Notes: a model not told the origin generated them from the sequence alone. A stretch of 64,000 nucleotides of DNA from Marinobacter caseinilyticus (GCF_011074955.1 NZ_WUQJ01000017.1:1-64000); one strand, 5' to 3'. Numbered from the stretch's first letter, positions 9,133 through 19,462 are shown. Program-made: numbers and translations.

Positions 9133-10626
9133 ATGAACTTTACCCTCAGCAACAAACCACTCGCTACCGCCAAGGCCGATTGCCTGGTCGTTGCCGTGCC
9201 AGAAAAAGGCGACTGGCCTGAATCAACCCGGCAGGCGGACGAAGCACTGGGTGGCTTTTTGGGTGAACTCATCAAGTCCGGTGATGTAACCGGCAAGAAC
9301 GCATCCACATTGTCCGTGCCGCTGACCAAGCAATCCTGGCCCCGGCTTTTGGTGGTTGGGACCGGCGCCGATTCCGACCGTTCGGCCGCCAACTTCAGAA
9401 AAGCCCTGACCGCAGCGGTCGGGCAATTGAAAGAGGGTCCCTCGAAGCAGGTGCACCTGGCACTGACTGACACTCCCATTACCGGTGGTGATGACGAGAC
9501 CAGTGAGGCTGCTCGCCTAAGCTTGATTGGCCGCACACTGGAGGACCAGTTGTACCGCTTCAGCGGTTTTAAAAGCGAAAAGGCGCCGGCACTTAAACTG
9601 ACCAAGGTCACGGTGTCAGCCACGGGCACGGGCAAGGCATTAAAAGACGCCTTTGATCTGGGACTTGCCACCGGTCGCGGCATGAACCTGACCAAGGATC
9701 TTGGTAACACGCCACCGAACGTCTGCCATCCGAGCTGGTTGGCCGAGCAGGCTGAACAACTTGCCAAGGATCATGAGGTGATCAAGACCGAGATCCTTGA
9801 TGAGAAGCAGATGAAGAAGCTGGGCATGCACTCGTTACTGTCGGTGTCGGCCGGCAGTGCCCAGCCGGCGCGGTTGATCGTGATGGAATATCGGGGTGGA
9901 AAGGCCAAGGACAAGCCCCATGTACTGGTCGGCAAGGGCATCACCTTTGACACCGGAGGCATCAGCCTGAAGCCGGGCGAAGGCATGGACGAAATGAAAT
10001 ATGACATGGGTGGTGCCGCCGGTGTCTTTGGCGCCATGCAAACAATCGCCGAAACCAAGCCCGCCATCAATGTCGTCGCGGTCATTGCCGCAGCCGAAAA
10101 CATGCCGAGCGGCACAGCGACCCGGCCAGGAGACATTGTGACCTCCATGTCCGGGCAAACCATTGAGATTCTCAATACCGATGCCGAGGGTCGCCTGGTG
10201 CTGTGCGATGCCCTCACGTACGCCAAACGCTTCGACCCCGCCACCGTCGTGGATCTGGCAACCCTGACTGGCGCCGTCATCGTCGCACTTGGCAGTCATG
10301 CCACTGGGTTGTTCAGCAACGACGAGGCGCTTGCCGCACAATTGACGGCAGCCGGCGAGCGTGCCTGCGACCGGGTTTGGCGCCTGCCACTGTGGGACGA
10401 CTATCAGAGTCAGCTCGACAGTAACTTCGCCGATATGCAAAATATTGGTGGCCGACCGGCGGGCTCGGTCACGGCCGCCTGCTTCCTGTCTCGCTTTACC
10501 AAAGACTACCGCTGGGCTCATCTGGACATTGCGGGCACCGCCTGGAATTCGGGTAAAGCCAAAGGCTCCACCGGGCGCCCAGTGCCCTTGCTGGTCGACT
10601 ACCTGCTATCCCATGTCGGCAAGTAA
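9133..10626 (+). CDS. pepA: Leucyl aminopeptidase PepA
   Basis: Hexameric cytosolic aminopeptidase of the M17 family using two metal ions. In some bacteria it also binds DNA at recombination and regulatory sites. The 497-residue protein has the catalytic domain with VGKGITFDTGGIS near residues 267-279 and the M17 signature NTDAEGRL near 347-354. The ATG at 9133 follows a GGAGA ribosome site and gives MNFTLSNKPLATAK; the open frame runs 48 codons further upstream but without family similarity. It is divergent from lptFG and overlaps holC by 14 bases, a conserved pairing. Confidence 0.97.
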   Translation: MNFTLSNKPLATAKADCLVVAVPEKGDWPESTRQADEALGGFLGELIKSGDVTGKNASTLSVPLTKQSWPRLLVVGTGADSDRSAANFRKALTAAVGQLKEGPSKQVHLALTDTPITGGDDETSEAARLSLIGRTLEDQLYRFSGFKSEKAPALKLTKVTVSATGTGKALKDAFDLGLATGRGMNLTKDLGNTPPNVCHPSWLAEQAEQLAKDHEVIKTEILDEKQMKKLGMHSLLSVSAGSAQPARLIVMEYRGGKAKDKPHVLVGKGITFDTGGISLKPGEGMDEMKYDMGGAAGVFGAMQTIAETKPAINVVAVIAAAENMPSGTATRPGDIVTSMSGQTIEILNTDAEGRLVLCDALTYAKRFDPATVVDLATLTGAVIVALGSHATGLFSNDEALAAQLTAAGERACDRVWRLPLWDDYQSQLDSNFADMQNIGGRPAGSVTAACFLSRFTKDYRWAHLDIAGTAWNSGKAKGSTGRPVPLLVDYLLSHVGK

Positions 10627-11080
10627 AGCGCCCCCTGGGGACCCGTCCTACTGGTTCCACATACTGTCCCAGGCCACCCCAGCTGCCCGTAACCTTCATG
10701 CGGTGCGGCTGGTGGACAAGGCCTGGCAGCAAGGGGACCGGGTGGCAATTGTGTGTGATAGCGCGGCTCACGCCGAGGAACTGGACGACCTGCTGTGGCA
10801 GTTCAACCCCGATGCGTTCATTCCCCACAGCGTGGTTTCCGACCCGTCGGCGCCCTGCTCCGACCCGGTTGGCATTCTGACGTGTGCGCCTGAGGCCACC
10901 GACTGGGATACGGTGATAATGCTTGCCACCACACTACCTGCCCAGGCCAACCTCTTTAAACGGTTGGCTCTGGTCGCACACAACGATCCCGATGTCCTCC
11001 ATCAGGCACGAGCTCACTTCAAACAGCTCAGAGCAATGGGAATCACGCCCCGGGTACACGACCAGAGACAGAAATCCTAA
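10613..11080 (+). CDS. holC: DNA polymerase III subunit chi
   Basis: HolC links single-stranded DNA-binding protein to the clamp-loader complex. The 155-residue product starts MSASKAPPGDPSYWFHIL and shows the chi fold with A-x-N-L-H-A-V-R-L-V-D-KAW, then AEELDDLLWQFNPDAFIPH, both hallmarks of the family (W and FIPH motifs). The ATG at 10613 lies inside the end of pepA, giving a 14-base overlap. The pepA-holC-valS order is widely conserved. Confidence 0.93.
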   Translation: MSASKAPPGDPSYWFHILSQATPAARNLHAVRLVDKAWQQGDRVAIVCDSAAHAEELDDLLWQFNPDAFIPHSVVSDPSAPCSDPVGILTCAPEATDWDTVIMLATTLPAQANLFKRLALVAHNDPDVLHQARAHFKQLRAMGITPRVHDQRQKS

Positions 11081-11160
11081 CAGCCCGCCGTGACTGAACG
11101 CCCCCTCTGGTGCCTTCGCGCCAGAAAAGACCATGGTTCGCCGCGACAACCATGACCATG

Positions 11161-11166
11161 TATAAT
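11161..11166 (+). promoter_or_regulatory. Candidate valS -10 element
   Basis: A perfect TATAAT lies 56 bases upstream of the valS start codon in the 141-base holC-valS gap. The best -35 is TTCGCC at 11137-11142, 18 bases upstream, which is weak. This suggests valS has its own promoter in addition to any read-through from pepA-holC. Confidence 0.5.
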
Positions 11167-11221
11167 TACGGCTCCCAAAATTCGTCATTATTTTCATCAA
11201 ACGGTCATTAGCAGAAACTCC

Positions 11222-14074
11222 ATGGAAAAGACCTACCAGCCAGAAAACATCGAGCGTCAGTGGTACCAGAACTGGGAAAGCAAGGGCTATTTCCGCCCAT
11301 CCGGTCAGGGTGAGTCCTTCAGTCAGATGATTCCGCCACCCAATGTCACCGGCAGCCTGCACATGGGCCATGCGTTCCAGCACACCATCATGGACACCCT
11401 TACCCGCTACAAACGCATGCAGGGTCACAATACCTTGTGGCAGGTGGGCACAGACCATGCGGGCATCGCAACGCAAATGGTGGTCGAACGCAAACTGGGT
11501 GTGGAAGAAGGCAAGACCCGGCATGATCTCGGGCGTGAAGAGTTCATCAAACGAATCTGGGACTGGAAGCAGGAGTCCGGCGGTACCATTACCCGTCAAA
11601 TGCGCAGACTCGGCAATTCAGTGGACTGGGAGCACGAGCGCTTCACTATGGACGACGGCTTCTACAAAGCAGTTCAGGAAGTGTTCATCCGGCTCTTTGA
11701 TGAAGGCCTGGTTTACCGGGGCAAGCGCCTGGTCAACTGGGACCCCAAACTCCACACGGCAATTTCGGACCTTGAGGTCGAGAATAAAGAAGAAAAAGGC
11801 CATTTTTGGCATTTGCGCTACCCGCTGGCGGACGGCGCCCAGACCCAAGACGGCAAAGACTACCTGGTGGTGGCCACCACTCGCCCCGAAACCATGCTGG
11901 GCGATACGGCGGTAGCGGTGCATCCGACGGACGAGCGCTACCAGCATTTGATCGGCAAAACCGTGCGACTGCCGCTGGTTGGCCGCGATATTCCGATTAT
12001 TGCCGACGAACACGCCGACCCGGAAAAAGGCAGTGGTTGCGTCAAGATCACCCCGGCACACGACTTCAACGACTACGCCGTTGGCAAACGCAATCAATTG
12101 CCAATGATGAATGTTCTGACCCAGGACGCCACCATCCGCGCCTGCGCGGAAGTCTTCAACAGTGACGGCACCCTCAATACCGAATTCGACGCAACGCTCC
12201 CCAGTGCCTATGCAGGCCTGACCCGGGAAGACGCCAGAAAGCAGATTGCGGCCGACATGGATGCAGCCGGGTTGCTTGATCGGGTCGAAGATCATGTTCT
12301 GAGTGTGCCCCGGGGCGACCGCTCCGGCCTGATCATCGAGCCCATGTTGACGGACCAATGGTTCGCCGATGCCAAAACCTTGGCCAAACCGGCCATTGAA
12401 GCGGTGGAAGACGGCCGAATCCAATTTGTCCCCAAGCAATACGAGAACATGTACTTCTCCTGGATGCGCGATATTCAGGATTGGTGTATTTCGCGCCAAC
12501 TCTGGTGGGGTCACCGGATTCCGGCCTGGTACGACGCCGATGGCAACATATACGTCGGCCACGACGAAGCCGCCGTGCGAGCCAAGTATCAGTTGGCCGA
12601 CGGTATTGCTCTAAAACAGGACGACGACGTCCTTGACACCTGGTTCAGTTCGGCGTTGTGGACCTTTGGCACTCTCGGCTGGCCCGAGATAACCGAACGC
12701 CTTAAAACCTTCCACCCCACGGATGTGCTGGTCACCGGGTTTGATATCATCTTCTTCTGGGTCGCCAGAATGATCATGATGACCATGCATTTCATGAAGG
12801 ACGATGACGGCACGCCACAGGTGCCATTCAAAACTGTCTACGTGACGGGTCTGATTCGCGACGAGCAAGGTCAGAAGATGTCCAAGTCCAAGGGCAATGT
12901 CCTGGACCCACTGGACATGATTGACGGTATCACCCTCGACGAGCTGATGGAGAAGCGAACCGGCAACCTGATGCAGCCGAAACTGGCCGAGAAAATTGGC
13001 AAGCGCACCCAAAAGGAATTCCCCGAAGGCATCGCGCCCCATGGTACGGACGCTCTGCGCTTCACCCTGACGGCTCTGGCATCGACTGGCCGCGACATTA
13101 ACTGGGACATGAAACGCCTCGAAGGTTACCGCAACTTCTGCAACAAACTGTGGAATGCTGCCCGGTATGTGTTGATGAACACCGAAGGCGAAGATTGCGG
13201 CGTTGAGCAAAAGGACGTAACGCTGTCCCTGGCCGATCGTTGGATCATCAGCGAACTGCAGCACTGCGAGCAGGATGTCATCCGGCATCTGGACCAATAC
13301 CGATTTGATCTCGCCGCCTACGCCCTGTACGAGTTTATCTGGAACGAATACTGCGACTGGTATCTGGAGCTCTCCAAACCCTCTCTGAGCGATGATAATG
13401 CCAGCGTCGAAGCCAAGCGCGGAACACGCCGGACACTGGTTCGGGTACTGGAGAGCATTCTGCGTCTGGCTCATCCGATCATGCCATTTATTACCGAAGA
13501 AATATGGCAACGAATTGCGCCGCTGGCGGGTAAACAGGGCGACAGCATCATGCTGCAACCCTATCCGGTTCCGGATGCCAGTCGCCAGGACGACAAGGCC
13601 AGTGCCGACATTGAGTGGCTGAAGGGTGTGATTGTTGCCGTACGGAATATACGGGGCGAAATGAACATATCACCGGCCCGCCGGATTCCAGTAATGCTCC
13701 GGGGTCACGACCAGGACGATCTGCGCCGGATGACAGAAAATCGTCAATTCCTAAGCTCCCTGGCCAAACTCGAGAGCCTTGAGTGGCTGGACGGTGGCGA
13801 TGCTCCCATGTCGGCCACGCAACTGGTCGGTGAGATGGAAGTGCTGGTGCCCATGGCCGGGCTGATCGACAAGACGGCTGAAATCGCTCGCCTGGACAAA
13901 GAACTTGAACGGCTCACCAAAGAGATCGGCCGGATCAAGGGCAAACTCGGCAATGAGAAGTTCACGGCCAAAGCGCCCGCCGAAGTGGTGGAAAAGGAGC
14001 AGGACAAGCTCCGCGATGTCGAAGGCAGTCTGAAACGACTCGGTGATCAGCGGACCGCCATCGAGGCCATGTAA
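11222..14074 (+). CDS. valS: Valine--tRNA ligase
   Basis: Class I synthetase charging tRNA-Val, with an editing domain that removes threonine. The 950-residue protein has the HIGH-type motif HMGH near residue 46 and KMSKS near 551. The connective peptide with [17 protein letters not shown] is the editing domain. A C-terminal coiled coil (about 875-945, [19 protein letters not shown]) is typical for ValS. The ATG start gives [16 protein letters not shown]; the ribosome site is weak (AGCAGAAACTCC). The length matches the E. coli enzyme. panE starts four bases after its stop codon. Confidence 0.98.
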   Translation: MEKTYQPENIERQWYQNWESKGYFRPSGQGESFSQMIPPPNVTGSLHMGHAFQHTIMDTLTRYKRMQGHNTLWQVGTDHAGIATQMVVERKLGVEEGKTRHDLGREEFIKRIWDWKQESGGTITRQMRRLGNSVDWEHERFTMDDGFYKAVQEVFIRLFDEGLVYRGKRLVNWDPKLHTAISDLEVENKEEKGHFWHLRYPLADGAQTQDGKDYLVVATTRPETMLGDTAVAVHPTDERYQHLIGKTVRLPLVGRDIPIIADEHADPEKGSGCVKITPAHDFNDYAVGKRNQLPMMNVLTQDATIRACAEVFNSDGTLNTEFDATLPSAYAGLTREDARKQIAADMDAAGLLDRVEDHVLSVPRGDRSGLIIEPMLTDQWFADAKTLAKPAIEAVEDGRIQFVPKQYENMYFSWMRDIQDWCISRQLWWGHRIPAWYDADGNIYVGHDEAAVRAKYQLADGIALKQDDDVLDTWFSSALWTFGTLGWPEITERLKTFHPTDVLVTGFDIIFFWVARMIMMTMHFMKDDDGTPQVPFKTVYVTGLIRDEQGQKMSKSKGNVLDPLDMIDGITLDELMEKRTGNLMQPKLAEKIGKRTQKEFPEGIAPHGTDALRFTLTALASTGRDINWDMKRLEGYRNFCNKLWNAARYVLMNTEGEDCGVEQKDVTLSLADRWIISELQHCEQDVIRHLDQYRFDLAAYALYEFIWNEYCDWYLELSKPSLSDDNASVEAKRGTRRTLVRVLESILRLAHPIMPFITEEIWQRIAPLAGKQGDSIMLQPYPVPDASRQDDKASADIEWLKGVIVAVRNIRGEMNISPARRIPVMLRGHDQDDLRRMTENRQFLSSLAKLESLEWLDGGDAPMSATQLVGEMEVLVPMAGLIDKTAEIARLDKELERLTKEIGRIKGKLGNEKFTAKAPAEVVEKEQDKLRDVEGSLKRLGDQRTAIEAM

Positions 14075-14078
14075 TCCC

Positions 14079-14981
14079 ATGGAATGCCTGATACTTGGCG
14101 CCGGCGCACTCGGCCGGTTGTGGGCGGCCCTGATGCCTCACGGCTCGGTCGCCTTTGTTGCCAAGCCTGACCAGAGCGGGGTCACTTGCGACTACCGGTT
14201 GGTGTCGTCAGACGGGGCCCGCCGCCCACAGTCAATACCCTGGCAACACCTGCCCTTGCCAGGTCCTGTTACTGCTTTACTAGTCACCACCAAGGCCCCG
14301 GATACGCTGGCGGCCTTGAGTACCGCCCTGCAATGGATCCCGGATTCGACACCGGTCGTGCTGTTCCAAAATGGAATGGGCATCCAGCAGGCCGTTGCAC
14401 GCGCATACCCACGTCGTCCCGTACTAGCCGCAAGCACCACCGAAGGCGCCAACCGACCCGTGGCCGATGAACTCGTACACGCTGGCCATGGCACCACCTG
14501 GGTGGGGCCGTTGAACGTAACCGGGCAACACGCACACGCCGATGTGGTCGCCCTGCTCAGTCAATCGCGGCTCGATGTCCGGGCCGAGGACAACATTGAA
14601 CAGCGACTTCGGCACAAACTTGCCGTCAACGCCGGAATCAACGCCTTTACTGCATTACTCGACTGCACCAACGGCGAAATTCTCACGAACCCATTTTATC
14701 AGTGTCATATTGACGAGCTTTGCACTGAACTGGCCGCATGGATGACCGCCGAAGGTCAGTCGACGGCATCGTCCGAGCTGCGGTCAATCATTGAGGATGT
14801 CGCTCGAGCCACTGCCGGCAATACTTCGTCTATGCGACGGGACGTGCAACTGGGCCGGGGCACGGAAATCGACTTTATCAACGGGTATGTCGCCCGGCGC
14901 TGTGAAGAACTGAACCTGCCTGCGCCAGTGAACCGAATGCTCACAGAGCGAGTACAATCCCTCGCAAACCCTTCACAATGA
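14079..14981 (+). CDS. panE: 2-dehydropantoate 2-reductase
   Basis: NADPH-dependent ketopantoate reductase of pantothenate and CoA synthesis. The 300-residue protein starts with the Rossmann motif in MECLILGAGALGRLWAA. The catalytic lysine lies in RHKLAVNAGINAFTALL, and the conserved glutamate in the GTEIDFINGYVARR segment. The ATG at 14079 is four bases after the valS stop codon. The frame is open into valS, but that extension is not family-like. The distance to valS suggests co-transcription. Confidence 0.93.
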   Translation: MECLILGAGALGRLWAALMPHGSVAFVAKPDQSGVTCDYRLVSSDGARRPQSIPWQHLPLPGPVTALLVTTKAPDTLAALSTALQWIPDSTPVVLFQNGMGIQQAVARAYPRRPVLAASTTEGANRPVADELVHAGHGTTWVGPLNVTGQHAHADVVALLSQSRLDVRAEDNIEQRLRHKLAVNAGINAFTALLDCTNGEILTNPFYQCHIDELCTELAAWMTAEGQSTASSELRSIIEDVARATAGNTSSMRRDVQLGRGTEIDFINGYVARRCEELNLPAPVNRMLTERVQSLANPSQ

Positions 14982-14991
14982 GGATCACCCC

Positions 14992-15540
14992 ATGGGGCAC
15001 CGACTTTCAAAAATTTACACCAAAACCGGTGACGATGGCTCAACCGGGCTGGCGGATGGCAGCCGAATTGCCAAGAGTGCCCAGCGGGTTGACGCCATGG
15101 GCTCGGCTGACGAGTTAAACTGCCAAATCGGAGTGTTGATCGAACATTTGGATAGCAAAGATGAACTGGTGCCTATTTTGCGACGCATCCAGCATCACCT
15201 GTTCGACCTGGGAGGTGAGTTTGCCATACCCGGTACCAGCGTCATCGACGATACACACATTCAATGGCTGGAACAGACGCTCGATGCTTACAACGAAGCT
15301 TTGCCACCGCTGAAAAACTTTATTTTGCCGGGGGGTTCCATGACCGCAGCGCATTGCCATATGGCACGCGCCGTGTGCCGACGGGCAGAGCGGGTTGTTG
15401 TGGCGCTGAGTCACGAGGACTCCATTAACAGCAGCGGCCGGCAGTACCTGAACCGGCTGTCCGACCTGCTATTTGTATTCGCTCGGGTGTTAGCGCGCCG
15501 GGAAGGCGCCCAAGAGGTGCTCTGGGAACAGAACACCTGA
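14992..15540 (+). CDS. Cob(I)yrinic acid a,c-diamide adenosyltransferase (PduO type)
   Basis: Transfers the adenosyl group of ATP to cob(I)alamin, making the coenzyme form of vitamin B12. The 182-residue protein carries the PduO-family ATP-binding signature at the N terminus (KIYTKTGDDGSTGLADGSR, residues 7-25). It also has the helix motif around DELNCQIG and the C-terminal R-x-Y-L-N-R-L-SDLLFVFAR segment holding cofactor-site residues. ATG at 14992 follows a GAGGAT ribosome site, 10 bases after panE. No other cobalamin genes are in the window, so it may serve B12 salvage. It converges on the chemoreceptor gene. Confidence 0.92.
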   Translation: MGHRLSKIYTKTGDDGSTGLADGSRIAKSAQRVDAMGSADELNCQIGVLIEHLDSKDELVPILRRIQHHLFDLGGEFAIPGTSVIDDTHIQWLEQTLDAYNEALPPLKNFILPGGSMTAAHCHMARAVCRRAERVVVALSHEDSINSSGRQYLNRLSDLLFVFARVLARREGAQEVLWEQNT

Positions 15541-15559
15541 CGGACAGAGAGTGCTCTTG

Positions 15560-17593
15560 CTAGGAAACCCTAAACGCCTCAACCAGCCGCTGCAGGGACG
15601 CGGTGAGATCGGACATTTGTCGCGAGGCGCCGAGCGTTTCGTCAGCGTTGCCGGCCGTTTCACGACCAAGCACACTGATCTGTTCGACGTTGGCGTTTAC
15701 GTTCTTGGCCACAGCGGACTGCTCCTCAGCCGCCTGTGCAATCTGATGACTCATATCCACGATGGTTGATATGCCGGTGACAATCCGGTCCAGCGCTTCA
15801 CTGACGTCGCTGGATTTCCTGACCGTGGCTTCCGTCACCTCGTGACTGTTTGTCATCGCCGAAACGGCATCCTTCACACCGCTCTGTAAGCGGGAAATCA
15901 TACCTTCGATTTCTTCAGTGGATTTGTGGGTGCGCTGAGACAGTGAACGCACCTCGTCCGCCACCACAGCGAAGCCTCGCCCTTGGTCGCCGGCCCGTGC
16001 AGCCTCAATAGCGGCATTCAATGCCAACAGGTTGGTTTGCTCAGCAATCGCTTTGATCTCGACCAATCCCTGGCTGATGCTGGCGCTGTCGGCACTGACC
16101 CGATGGATCACCTCCACTGCGCCGTTAATTTCCGATGAGAGTCGATTTATGGTCGCCACCGTTTCCGCCACCACCTCTCGCCCTCGATCCGCATCCTTTT
16201 CAGCCTGACCGGCGGAATCGGATGCCCGCAGGGCGCTTTCCGCCACTTCCTGGACCGTTTCCACCATCTGGTGCATGGCATCGTTAATCTGGTGAGTTTC
16301 TTCCATTTGGCGGGCGACAGCATTGCTGTTTGACGTTGCCGTTTCATTAACGCGGGTTGCCTGCTGGTCTACATCGCTGGCGGTTCTGGTAACGGAGCGA
16401 ATCAGCTCAGCGATCTTGGACGTCATGCTGTTGAATTCGACCGTCAACTCGCCCAGCTCGTCGCGGTTGTCGAGGTTTATCTGAACCGTCATGTCACCGG
16501 CAGCCACCTCTCTTGCGGCTTTGCTGAAAGATGAAATCGCCGTTCGAACCGACATGAAGAAACCAACATACAGATAGACAACAATTATCAGCACCGTGAA
16601 CAACGCCAAGAAAATCAGGCGGCGCTGGTTAATTTCAGCGGCTAAACGGCGATCCAGATTTGTACCGATGACGTCAAAAATAGCTTTTTCCATGACATCT
16701 ATGTGGTGCAGCTCCGCCAACATAATGCCGTCATATTTCACCCAGGGCATGTCGAGACGCATAGGCGTAATAACGTTCATCTCCAATGCGCTTCTCACCC
16801 TTGCCAGACTGCCAGAGGCCTCTTCGATAGCGCCTTCGGCTTGTTCTGAAAACGCCGGTGAGCCACTGGCGGTAACCTTCAGCGCTGGCTGCAGCAGTGT
16901 GTCGAGGTTAATCAGTCGATCGAAAATTTCATTCAACGTGTCCCCCAGCGCATAGCCAAGCTGGCCGTCCAATAGAGCAAATACACCGAATGAGCGTGCC
17001 TGACCGACACTGCTGTATGTGTCCGGTAGAGTGACGGCCGCCAGTTCCAGCAACAACTGATTTTCGCGAGACGCATCCTGCGCAAGTCCGGAAATCTGTA
17101 TTGTCGCGGAGAGCAAGGCCCGGACCTTCTGCACAAATTCCTGATAGTACTTGAACTGTGGCCCCATGGTTTGCTGATAGATGTCTTCGGACTTCAACGT
17201 TTCCCAGTCGTCACGCAATGCTTCGACCTGATTGCTCCAATGGCCATTGACATCAAATTCTGCTGGCTCGTCCAACAGTGTGGTCAGAATACTGTCGATG
17301 GTGTCACTGGCCTTGGCGGCTTTGGCTAACGCAGCACTTTCCTCTTTGAGCTTGCCCGGTGCGCGGTAGTCTCGGTAACGGTAGGAGGCATCAAGCAGAT
17401 GGTTGACCTTTTTAAGCCGGTCAAGTCCTTCAACACCTTTCGTAATCGTTGCGACCGAGTGATTCAAATCAGTGATCACAAGAGAAGACAAAGCAACGAT
17501 GGGAAGCAGAAACAAGATGCTGATGAGGCTGAATTTGTAGAACATTGGCAGCCGATTCATCAAAGCAACAGCCGGATAGATAAGGTATTTCAC
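15560..17593 (-). CDS. Methyl-accepting chemotaxis protein
   Basis: Membrane chemoreceptor feeding CheA/CheW. From a GTG at 17593 (GGGGG ribosome-like stretch upstream) it is about 677 residues. A membrane helix lies at about 20-44, followed by a long periplasmic sensor domain of about 280 residues rich in helices. A second membrane helix at about 327-350 is followed by a HAMP domain (SFSKAAREVAAGDMT). The highly conserved signalling hairpin sits near 520-560 (AEQTNLLALNAAIEAARAG). No C-terminal CheR-binding pentapeptide is seen; it ends LVEAFRVS. A TTG four codons upstream is an alternative start. The ligand cannot be told from sequence. Confidence 0.95.
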   Translation of the reverse strand: MKYLIYPAVALMNRLPMFYKFSLISILFLLPIVALSSLVITDLNHSVATITKGVEGLDRLKKVNHLLDASYRYRDYRAPGKLKEESAALAKAAKASDTIDSILTTLLDEPAEFDVNGHWSNQVEALRDDWETLKSEDIYQQTMGPQFKYYQEFVQKVRALLSATIQISGLAQDASRENQLLLELAAVTLPDTYSSVGQARSFGVFALLDGQLGYALGDTLNEIFDRLINLDTLLQPALKVTASGSPAFSEQAEGAIEEASGSLARVRSALEMNVITPMRLDMPWVKYDGIMLAELHHIDVMEKAIFDVIGTNLDRRLAAEINQRRLIFLALFTVLIIVVYLYVGFFMSVRTAISSFSKAAREVAAGDMTVQINLDNRDELGELTVEFNSMTSKIAELIRSVTRTASDVDQQATRVNETATSNSNAVARQMEETHQINDAMHQMVETVQEVAESALRASDSAGQAEKDADRGREVVAETVATINRLSSEINGAVEVIHRVSADSASISQGLVEIKAIAEQTNLLALNAAIEAARAGDQGRGFAVVADEVRSLSQRTHKSTEEIEGMISRLQSGVKDAVSAMTNSHEVTEATVRKSSDVSEALDRIVTGISTIVDMSHQIAQAAEEQSAVAKNVNANVEQISVLGRETAGNADETLGASRQMSDLTASLQRLVEAFRVS

Positions 17594-17639
17594 AAAAACC
17601 CCCAAGCGAGTACGACCACCGATTTTGAAACCGTGTTTT

Positions 17640-17669
17640 TATACAGTAGTTGTCGCACATTTCACTCAA
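17640..17669 (-). promoter_or_regulatory. Candidate sigma-70 promoter of the chemoreceptor
   Basis: On the minus strand TTGAGT (17664-17669) and TGTATA (17640-17645) are spaced by 18 bases, about 47 bases before the GTG start. It is an alternative or addition to the FliA-like site further upstream. Confidence 0.35.
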
Positions 17670-17700
17670 AACTTGAGGATAGTTTGGTATTTATTTGTAA

Positions 17701-17708
17701 TTATCGGC
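17701..17708 (-). promoter_or_regulatory. FliA (sigma-28)-like -10 element
   Basis: The minus strand has an exact GCCGATAA, the sigma-28 -10 consensus, 108 bases upstream of the chemoreceptor start. The expected TAAA -35 box fifteen bases upstream is not matched (GGAT instead). Chemoreceptor genes are classic FliA targets, which makes the site plausible but not proven. Confidence 0.35.
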
Positions 17709-17744
17709 GCTGAATTCGGCGCAATCCCCACAATGCGGAACCGC

Positions 17745-18632
17745 TCAACGAATAATACCGGCAATGACCAGCAACGCGAGGACACAGATCCATACAAGCA
17801 TGCTGCGATTGAGCAAGTCCCGGATTGCAGCAAAGCTGCGGGCGCCAAATGCCGGCCACTGATCCGGGTGAACGCTGGCAAAGCGTCCAGGATCCAACGC
17901 GTACCCGGTCAGCGCGCTGTTGGCGCCGTTTAGAAGTACGTCCTCTGGCGCCACTGAGGCCGACATTGACCGGCGCCCACCTTTAAGCCAGCCAGACAGG
18001 TCACCCGCGAGCCCAAAGGTAAATGACAACAAACGGACCGGCACCCAAGCCAGCAGACTGGCAGCGGAGGCAAAGCCCGGCCGAGCTGCGGCTTGCGGCC
18101 ATTGATCCCGCAATGCCAAAACGCCCCGCACCAGGAAGGCAACGGCAATGCCGCCAACCAGATACCAGAACATAATCAAAAAGTAACGCTCAAACACCGC
18201 CATCATAAAACGTCTGGATAACGACAGGTGAAGCGCTTCGGGTTCTGCCGCCGCACCGCGGTCATGGAAGCTCAGGCAATCTTTTACATGATGCCAGGCC
18301 GCTTGCATGTCACCCCTGCGCCAAGCCTCGGTGTAGGCGGTCAAATGCCCTTTCCAGCCTGGCACCCCCATCAACAGCAACAGCATCAAAAAGTCCGCCG
18401 CAAACGAGAGCAGCGTCAAGGACGCCGCCCGCAACGTAAAGTCCAGTCCGACCAATACCAGCGCAGGCAGGGTGATAATCAACACCCCCAACCACGATTG
18501 CGACTCGCGACCCGACGGCGCCCGTGCGCCCCACTTGAACCCATGCCGCCAGACCGAATCCATCTCCAACCGGTTGGCGCCGTCAAGGCTGCGCCGACAC
18601 GCATACGCCAGCAATAAAATAAAAAACGGCAT
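17745..18632 (-). CDS. ampE: AmpE-like regulatory membrane protein
   Basis: AmpE is an inner-membrane protein paired with AmpD and implicated in beta-lactamase induction signalling and cell-wall recycling. The 295-residue product has an N-terminal segment, then membrane spans near residues 50-80 (two), 145-170 and 270-295. Family features include the internal W-R-x-G-D-M-Q-A-A-W-H motif and the C-terminal AIRDLLNRSMLVWI. The ATG at 18632 shares one base with the ampD stop codon (TGATG), so translation is probably coupled. Its exact biochemical role is unknown. Confidence 0.9.
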   Translation of the reverse strand: MPFFILLLAYACRRSLDGANRLEMDSVWRHGFKWGARAPSGRESQSWLGVLIITLPALVLVGLDFTLRAASLTLLSFAADFLMLLLLMGVPGWKGHLTAYTEAWRRGDMQAAWHHVKDCLSFHDRGAAAEPEALHLSLSRRFMMAVFERYFLIMFWYLVGGIAVAFLVRGVLALRDQWPQAAARPGFASAASLLAWVPVRLLSFTFGLAGDLSGWLKGGRRSMSASVAPEDVLLNGANSALTGYALDPGRFASVHPDQWPAFGARSFAAIRDLLNRSMLVWICVLALLVIAGIIR

Positions 18633-19291
18633 CAACAAGGCTCCTGGTCATCGGGACCGGGGGGGGCAGTGCGACGAAACACCTCGATATCCGTGCCCGA
18701 TTGCGTTCGCTCAGCAAGGAGCCGACGAAAATATGGCCAGTCAAAGGCCGGACCAGGATCGGTCTTCCGGCCCGGAGCGATGTCACTGTGCCCGGTAATC
18801 CGGTCCTGGGTTATCGCTGGCCATGCCGCCATAATTGCCGCAGCCAATGTCGCCAGAGTGTCATACTGAGCCTCGGTGTATGGATCATCATCGGTGCCCT
18901 CCAGCTCAATACCAATGGAAAAATCATTGCATTCAGCACGCCCGTCAAACCACGAACGCCCAGCGTGCCACGCTCTGTCCTTCAGATTCACAAACTGGAC
19001 AGCCTGACCATCACGCGTAATCAACACGTGGGAAGACACCTGCATGGTCGCAATGGTTTCAAAGTAGGGGTGGTCGCCGGGATTGAGACGATTGCAGAAA
19101 AAATCTTCAATTGCCCGCCCTCCATAACGCCCAGGCGGCAGGCTGATGTTGTGAATGACCAGCAAAGAAATGCCAGCGTCATCCGGGCGCACGCCGAAAT
19201 TGGGCGACGGACACCACCGGGCGTCAGCAAACCTTCCGGTGTGCTCAAGGTAGTCAGAGAAAGCTTTCGATGAGGGTTTGGTCGTGTTCAA
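18632..19291 (-). CDS. ampD: 1,6-anhydro-N-acetylmuramyl-L-alanine amidase AmpD
   Basis: Cytosolic zinc amidase that cleaves the stem peptide from anhydromuropeptides during peptidoglycan recycling, thereby controlling AmpR-dependent beta-lactamase expression. Motifs match the family: VIHNISLPPGRYGG (first zinc His), CNDFSIGIELEGTDD, and TGHSDIAPGRKTDPGPAF with the second His and Asp. The start is uncertain. No ATG precedes the conserved core in frame, and the TTG at 19291 is my best choice (219 residues). The frame is open to a GTG at 19411. Compared with E. coli AmpD the protein has about 30 extra residues at the N terminus and a short C-terminal tail. Confidence 0.93.
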   Translation of the reverse strand: MNTTKPSSKAFSDYLEHTGRFADARWCPSPNFGVRPDDAGISLLVIHNISLPPGRYGGRAIEDFFCNRLNPGDHPYFETIATMQVSSHVLITRDGQAVQFVNLKDRAWHAGRSWFDGRAECNDFSIGIELEGTDDDPYTEAQYDTLATLAAAIMAAWPAITQDRITGHSDIAPGRKTDPGPAFDWPYFRRLLAERTQSGTDIEVFRRTAPPGPDDQEPC

Positions 19292-19462
19292 TGTGGATCC
19301 ACAAGGCCCGGGCAACCTCAGTGTTAGCAGGTTGAGAGTGCAAACGCGGCCATTATCGGCCGGTTCCTTATTATATTTTGCCTGTGATTGAAGCACAAAG
19401 ACCCCGCCCACGCTAGCCCAGGACCCAATGCCAAGGCTGTCGCAGCCGGAGTTTATCTCCGA

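Noticed and set aside
11618-12562. 314-codon open frame antisense to valS
   Set aside because: It lies opposite the conserved ValS editing and catalytic region; no independent support.
19435-19447. GGCTG-TCG-CAGCC hairpin after the DUF1631 stop codon
   Set aside because: Five pairs, no T run on the minus strand; I could not support it as a terminator.
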